A stretch of DNA of 64,000 nucleotides from Acetobacteraceae bacterium (GTDB taxonomy: Bacteria > Pseudomonadota > Alphaproteobacteria > Acetobacterales > Acetobacteraceae). The DNA lies in NCBI GenBank assembly GCA_947455205.1, contig CANGNF010000015.1, forward strand, positions 1 through 64,000. Direction: 5' to 3'. A program made the position numbers and the translations under genes. Shown here one piece after another: positions 62,306 to 64,000 of this stretch (within the stretch, counting starts at the first letter, position 1; the number at the start of each line of letters is the position of its first letter). The notes under the pieces were generated by a model. It made no database searches. It had not been told where the DNA came from and saw only the letters and a program-made list of their open reading frames with translations.

Positions 62306-64000
62306 TACTTGCTCTCTCGGCGGATCAGGTGGTCCCGCCAGCCGGTGCTGGGGGCAATGTCGGCGGCGCCTTCTACACCGATGGCCTCGCAGAGGAAGCC
62401 GAGCGGGGTGCTGCCATCCTGCAGCGTGACACGGCCGAAGCCGAGCGGCGGCGGGATTTCCGCGAGGAAAGGCCCGACGCTGCTGGCGGGCAGCGCCCAG
62501 ATTTCGCCGGCCAGGGACATGCCGCCCTGGGGCACGCGCACCAGGCCGGGGCGGGGGCCGAGGTCGTACATGCGGTAGGTCGGCGCGGTGCGGGCCTGGG
62601 CGATGAAGCGGCCGTGGTGGCGCAGCATCTGCGGGTTCAGCGGCAAGCCCGCCATGTGGGCGCCGATGGCGAAGAGCGGCAGTTCGTCGGCGGCCAGCGC
62701 GGGCGGGGTGCAGGGCTCGTTGATGAGCGCCGCGCCGAGGCCGGCGAGGCGCGCTTCGCTGAAGGCGGGGCCGACCAGGGTGAGGCCGGCGGGCACGCCA
62801 TCGCCGCGGAAGCCGGCGGGGATGGCCAGCGCCGCCAGGTCGCAGATGTTGACGAAGTTGGTGTAGGTGCCCAGGCGCGAATTGGCCGCGACCGGCTCGG
62901 CTTCCAGCATCGCCAGCGTCGGGATGCCCGGCGCCGTGGGCAGCAGCAACGCGTCGGCCCCCGCGAAGATGGCGCGGGCGTAGCGGCGGGCCTCGGCGGC
63001 GGCGTGCAGGTCGTCCCAGGCATCCACCGTCTGCTTGCCGAAGCCGGCGTTGAGGATGCCGCGCGTCACCGGGTGAACCTGGTCCGGCGCGGATTCCAGG
63101 ATGCCGCGCAGCGCGGCGGTGCGTTCCGCCACCCAGGCGCCGTCGTACAGGCGTTGGGCGATGGCGAGCAGCGGGGCGATGTCCACGCGCTGGACGGTGC
63201 CGGCCTTGGCCAGCATGGCTTCGTACAGCGCCTGGTCATCCGGCGTGTCGAAGACCAGTTGGTGCGGCAGCGGCGCGGCCAGGCGCCAGTGCGGCTGCGG
63301 TGCGGGCGTGGCGCGCCAGGTGGCGGGGGCGGCACGGCTGTAGCGGTCGGTCGGCTCCACGCCGGCGATGACGTTCAGCACCGCGCTGGCTTCCGCGATG
63401 CTGCGGGCAAACACGGAAACGCAGTCCAGGCTGCGGCAGGCGGGGACCACGCCCTTGGTCGGCACCAGGCCCAGGCTGGGCTTCAGCCCCACGATGTTGT
63501 TGGCGGCGGCGGGGATGCGGCCACTGCCCGCCGTATCCGTGCCCAACGAGAAGGCGGCGATGCCGGCGGCCACCGCCGTGGCGCTGCCGGAGGAGGAGCC
63601 GCCGGGGATCAACCTGGGGTTCAGCGCATTGCGCGGAATGCCGTAGGGGCTGCGCACACCGACCAGGCCGGTGGCGAATTGGTCCAGGTTGACCTTGCCC
63701 AGCAGGATGGCGCCGGCATCCAGCAGTCGCTGCACCACGGGGGCGGTTTCGGTGGGGGTGTAGGCGAAGGCCGGGCACGCCGCCGTGGTGGGCAGGCCCG
63801 CCACGTCGATGTTGTCCTTGACCACGAAGGGCTGGCCGAACAGCGGGCGGCCCTGCGCGCCCTCGGCCGCCAGCGCGGCGGCGCGGGCGCGCACCGCGGC
63901 CGGCGGGATGCGGGTGATGAACAGGGCCGGGTCGGCCCAGGCCTCGATGCGGGCCAGTGCGGCTTCGGCAGCGGCAACCGGCATCAGTGATGGCCTGCCA
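62305..64000 (-). CDS. Allophanate hydrolase-like amidase (AtzF type), 5' end beyond the window
   Basis: Amidase-signature enzyme, at least 560 residues here. The Ser-Ser-Lys triad is visible: FVVKDNIDV with Lys, GGSSSGSATAV with the cis-Ser, GTDTAGSGRIPA with the nucleophile. A C-terminal domain with PLFAIGAHMAGLPLNPQM and LVRVPQGGMSLAGEIWALP is characteristic of allophanate hydrolase (DUF1989-independent AtzF C-domain). It would convert allophanate to CO2 and ammonia in urea or triazine breakdown. An internal ATG near 63984 is a possible start, but the frame stays open and typical AtzF residues (P-x-x-V-A) precede it, so the true start is probably outside. Confidence 0.85.
   Translation of the reverse strand, partial: GRPSLMPVAAAEAALARIEAWADPALFITRIPPAAVRARAAALAAEGAQGRPLFGQPFVVKDNIDVAGLPTTAACPAFAYTPTETAPVVQRLLDAGAILLGKVNLDQFATGLVGVRSPYGIPRNALNPRLIPGGSSSGSATAVAAGIAAFSLGTDTAGSGRIPAAANNIVGLKPSLGLVPTKGVVPACRSLDCVSVFARSIAEASAVLNVIAGVEPTDRYSRAAPATWRATPAPQPHWRLAAPLPHQLVFDTPDDQALYEAMLAKAGTVQRVDIAPLLAIAQRLYDGAWVAERTAALRGILESAPDQVHPVTRGILNAGFGKQTVDAWDDLHAAAEARRYARAIFAGADALLLPTAPGIPTLAMLEAEPVAANSRLGTYTNFVNICDLAALAIPAGFRGDGVPAGLTLVGPAFSEARLAGLGAALINEPCTPPALAADELPLFAIGAHMAGLPLNPQMLRHHGRFIAQARTAPTYRMYDLGPRPGLVRVPQGGMSLAGEIWALPASSVGPFLAEIPPPLGFGRVTLQDGSTPLGFLCEAIGVEGAADIAPSTGWRDHLIRRESK

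Overview
The window is high-G+C DNA (about 70 % by eye), tightly packed and coding almost throughout. The content suggests an alphaproteobacterium of the Acetobacteraceae, Roseomonas-like type: the isoprenoid order HDAC-like gene, xseB, ispA, dxs, tlyA, many orphan tripartite-tricarboxylate (TctC/Bug) binding proteins, and homogentisate and CoA-linked catabolic genes. This taxonomic reading is inference from gene content, not a database result. I found no rRNA, tRNA, CRISPR array or prophage.

Layout. 1-149: the right end of an IS630-type insertion sequence, whose last bases overlap the tlyA stop codon. 146-5326 (minus): tlyA, dxs, ispA, xseB, a histone-deacetylase-like amidohydrolase and a TusA-like gene. 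5402-8007: a ROK sugar kinase, an orphan IS5-like N-terminal domain protein with an 11-base G/C run at its start, and a low-G+C gene with a HEPN-like RNPLMH motif. 8034-9923: a 2-hydroxyacid dehydrogenase and an atypical SDR.

10039-17961: a coupled operon for hydantoin/N-carbamoyl/N-acyl amino acid breakdown (M20 amidohydrolase, HyuA, HyuB, D-aminoacylase). It runs into three tandem, diverged paralogues of a small exported or membrane-anchored protein with a conserved Cys pair. 18074-22890: two ThDP-dependent acetolactate-synthase-like enzymes, a TctC and a GFA-type zinc protein. 23092-32593: an acyl-CoA set (AMACR-like racemase, acyl-CoA dehydrogenase, AMP ligase, thiolase, HSD10-like SDR), three TctC proteins and a GST. 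32669-41027: GreB, an alpha/beta hydrolase, a KPR-like reductase, a CMD-like protein, three TctC proteins, an ArgH paralogue and an SDR.

41049-46522 (minus): hmgA, fahA and an Ldh-family dehydrogenase behind a palindromic operator candidate, then a TctC and an Asp/Glu-racemase-like gene. 46673-52204: an M20 peptidase, a small secreted protein, an EamA transporter, an LctP-type permease, a TctC and an AlkA-like glycosylase. 52201-58511 (minus): a polysaccharide locus (two GT2, two GT4, a flippase, then after a terminator an initiating sugar transferase). 58840-64000: an N-heterocycle/ureide module (chlorohydrolase-type amidohydrolase, dipeptide-type binding protein, AtzH-like protein, and an AtzF-like allophanate hydrolase cut by the window edge).

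The theme is scavenging of organic acids, amides and aromatic compounds. Nine TctC binding proteins sit next to catabolic enzymes, with no TctA or TctB membrane partner in the window. The most unusual items are the three-paralogue exported-protein array, the HEPN-like singleton, the TctC-plus-enzyme cassettes, the Atz-like module and the palindrome upstream of hmgA.
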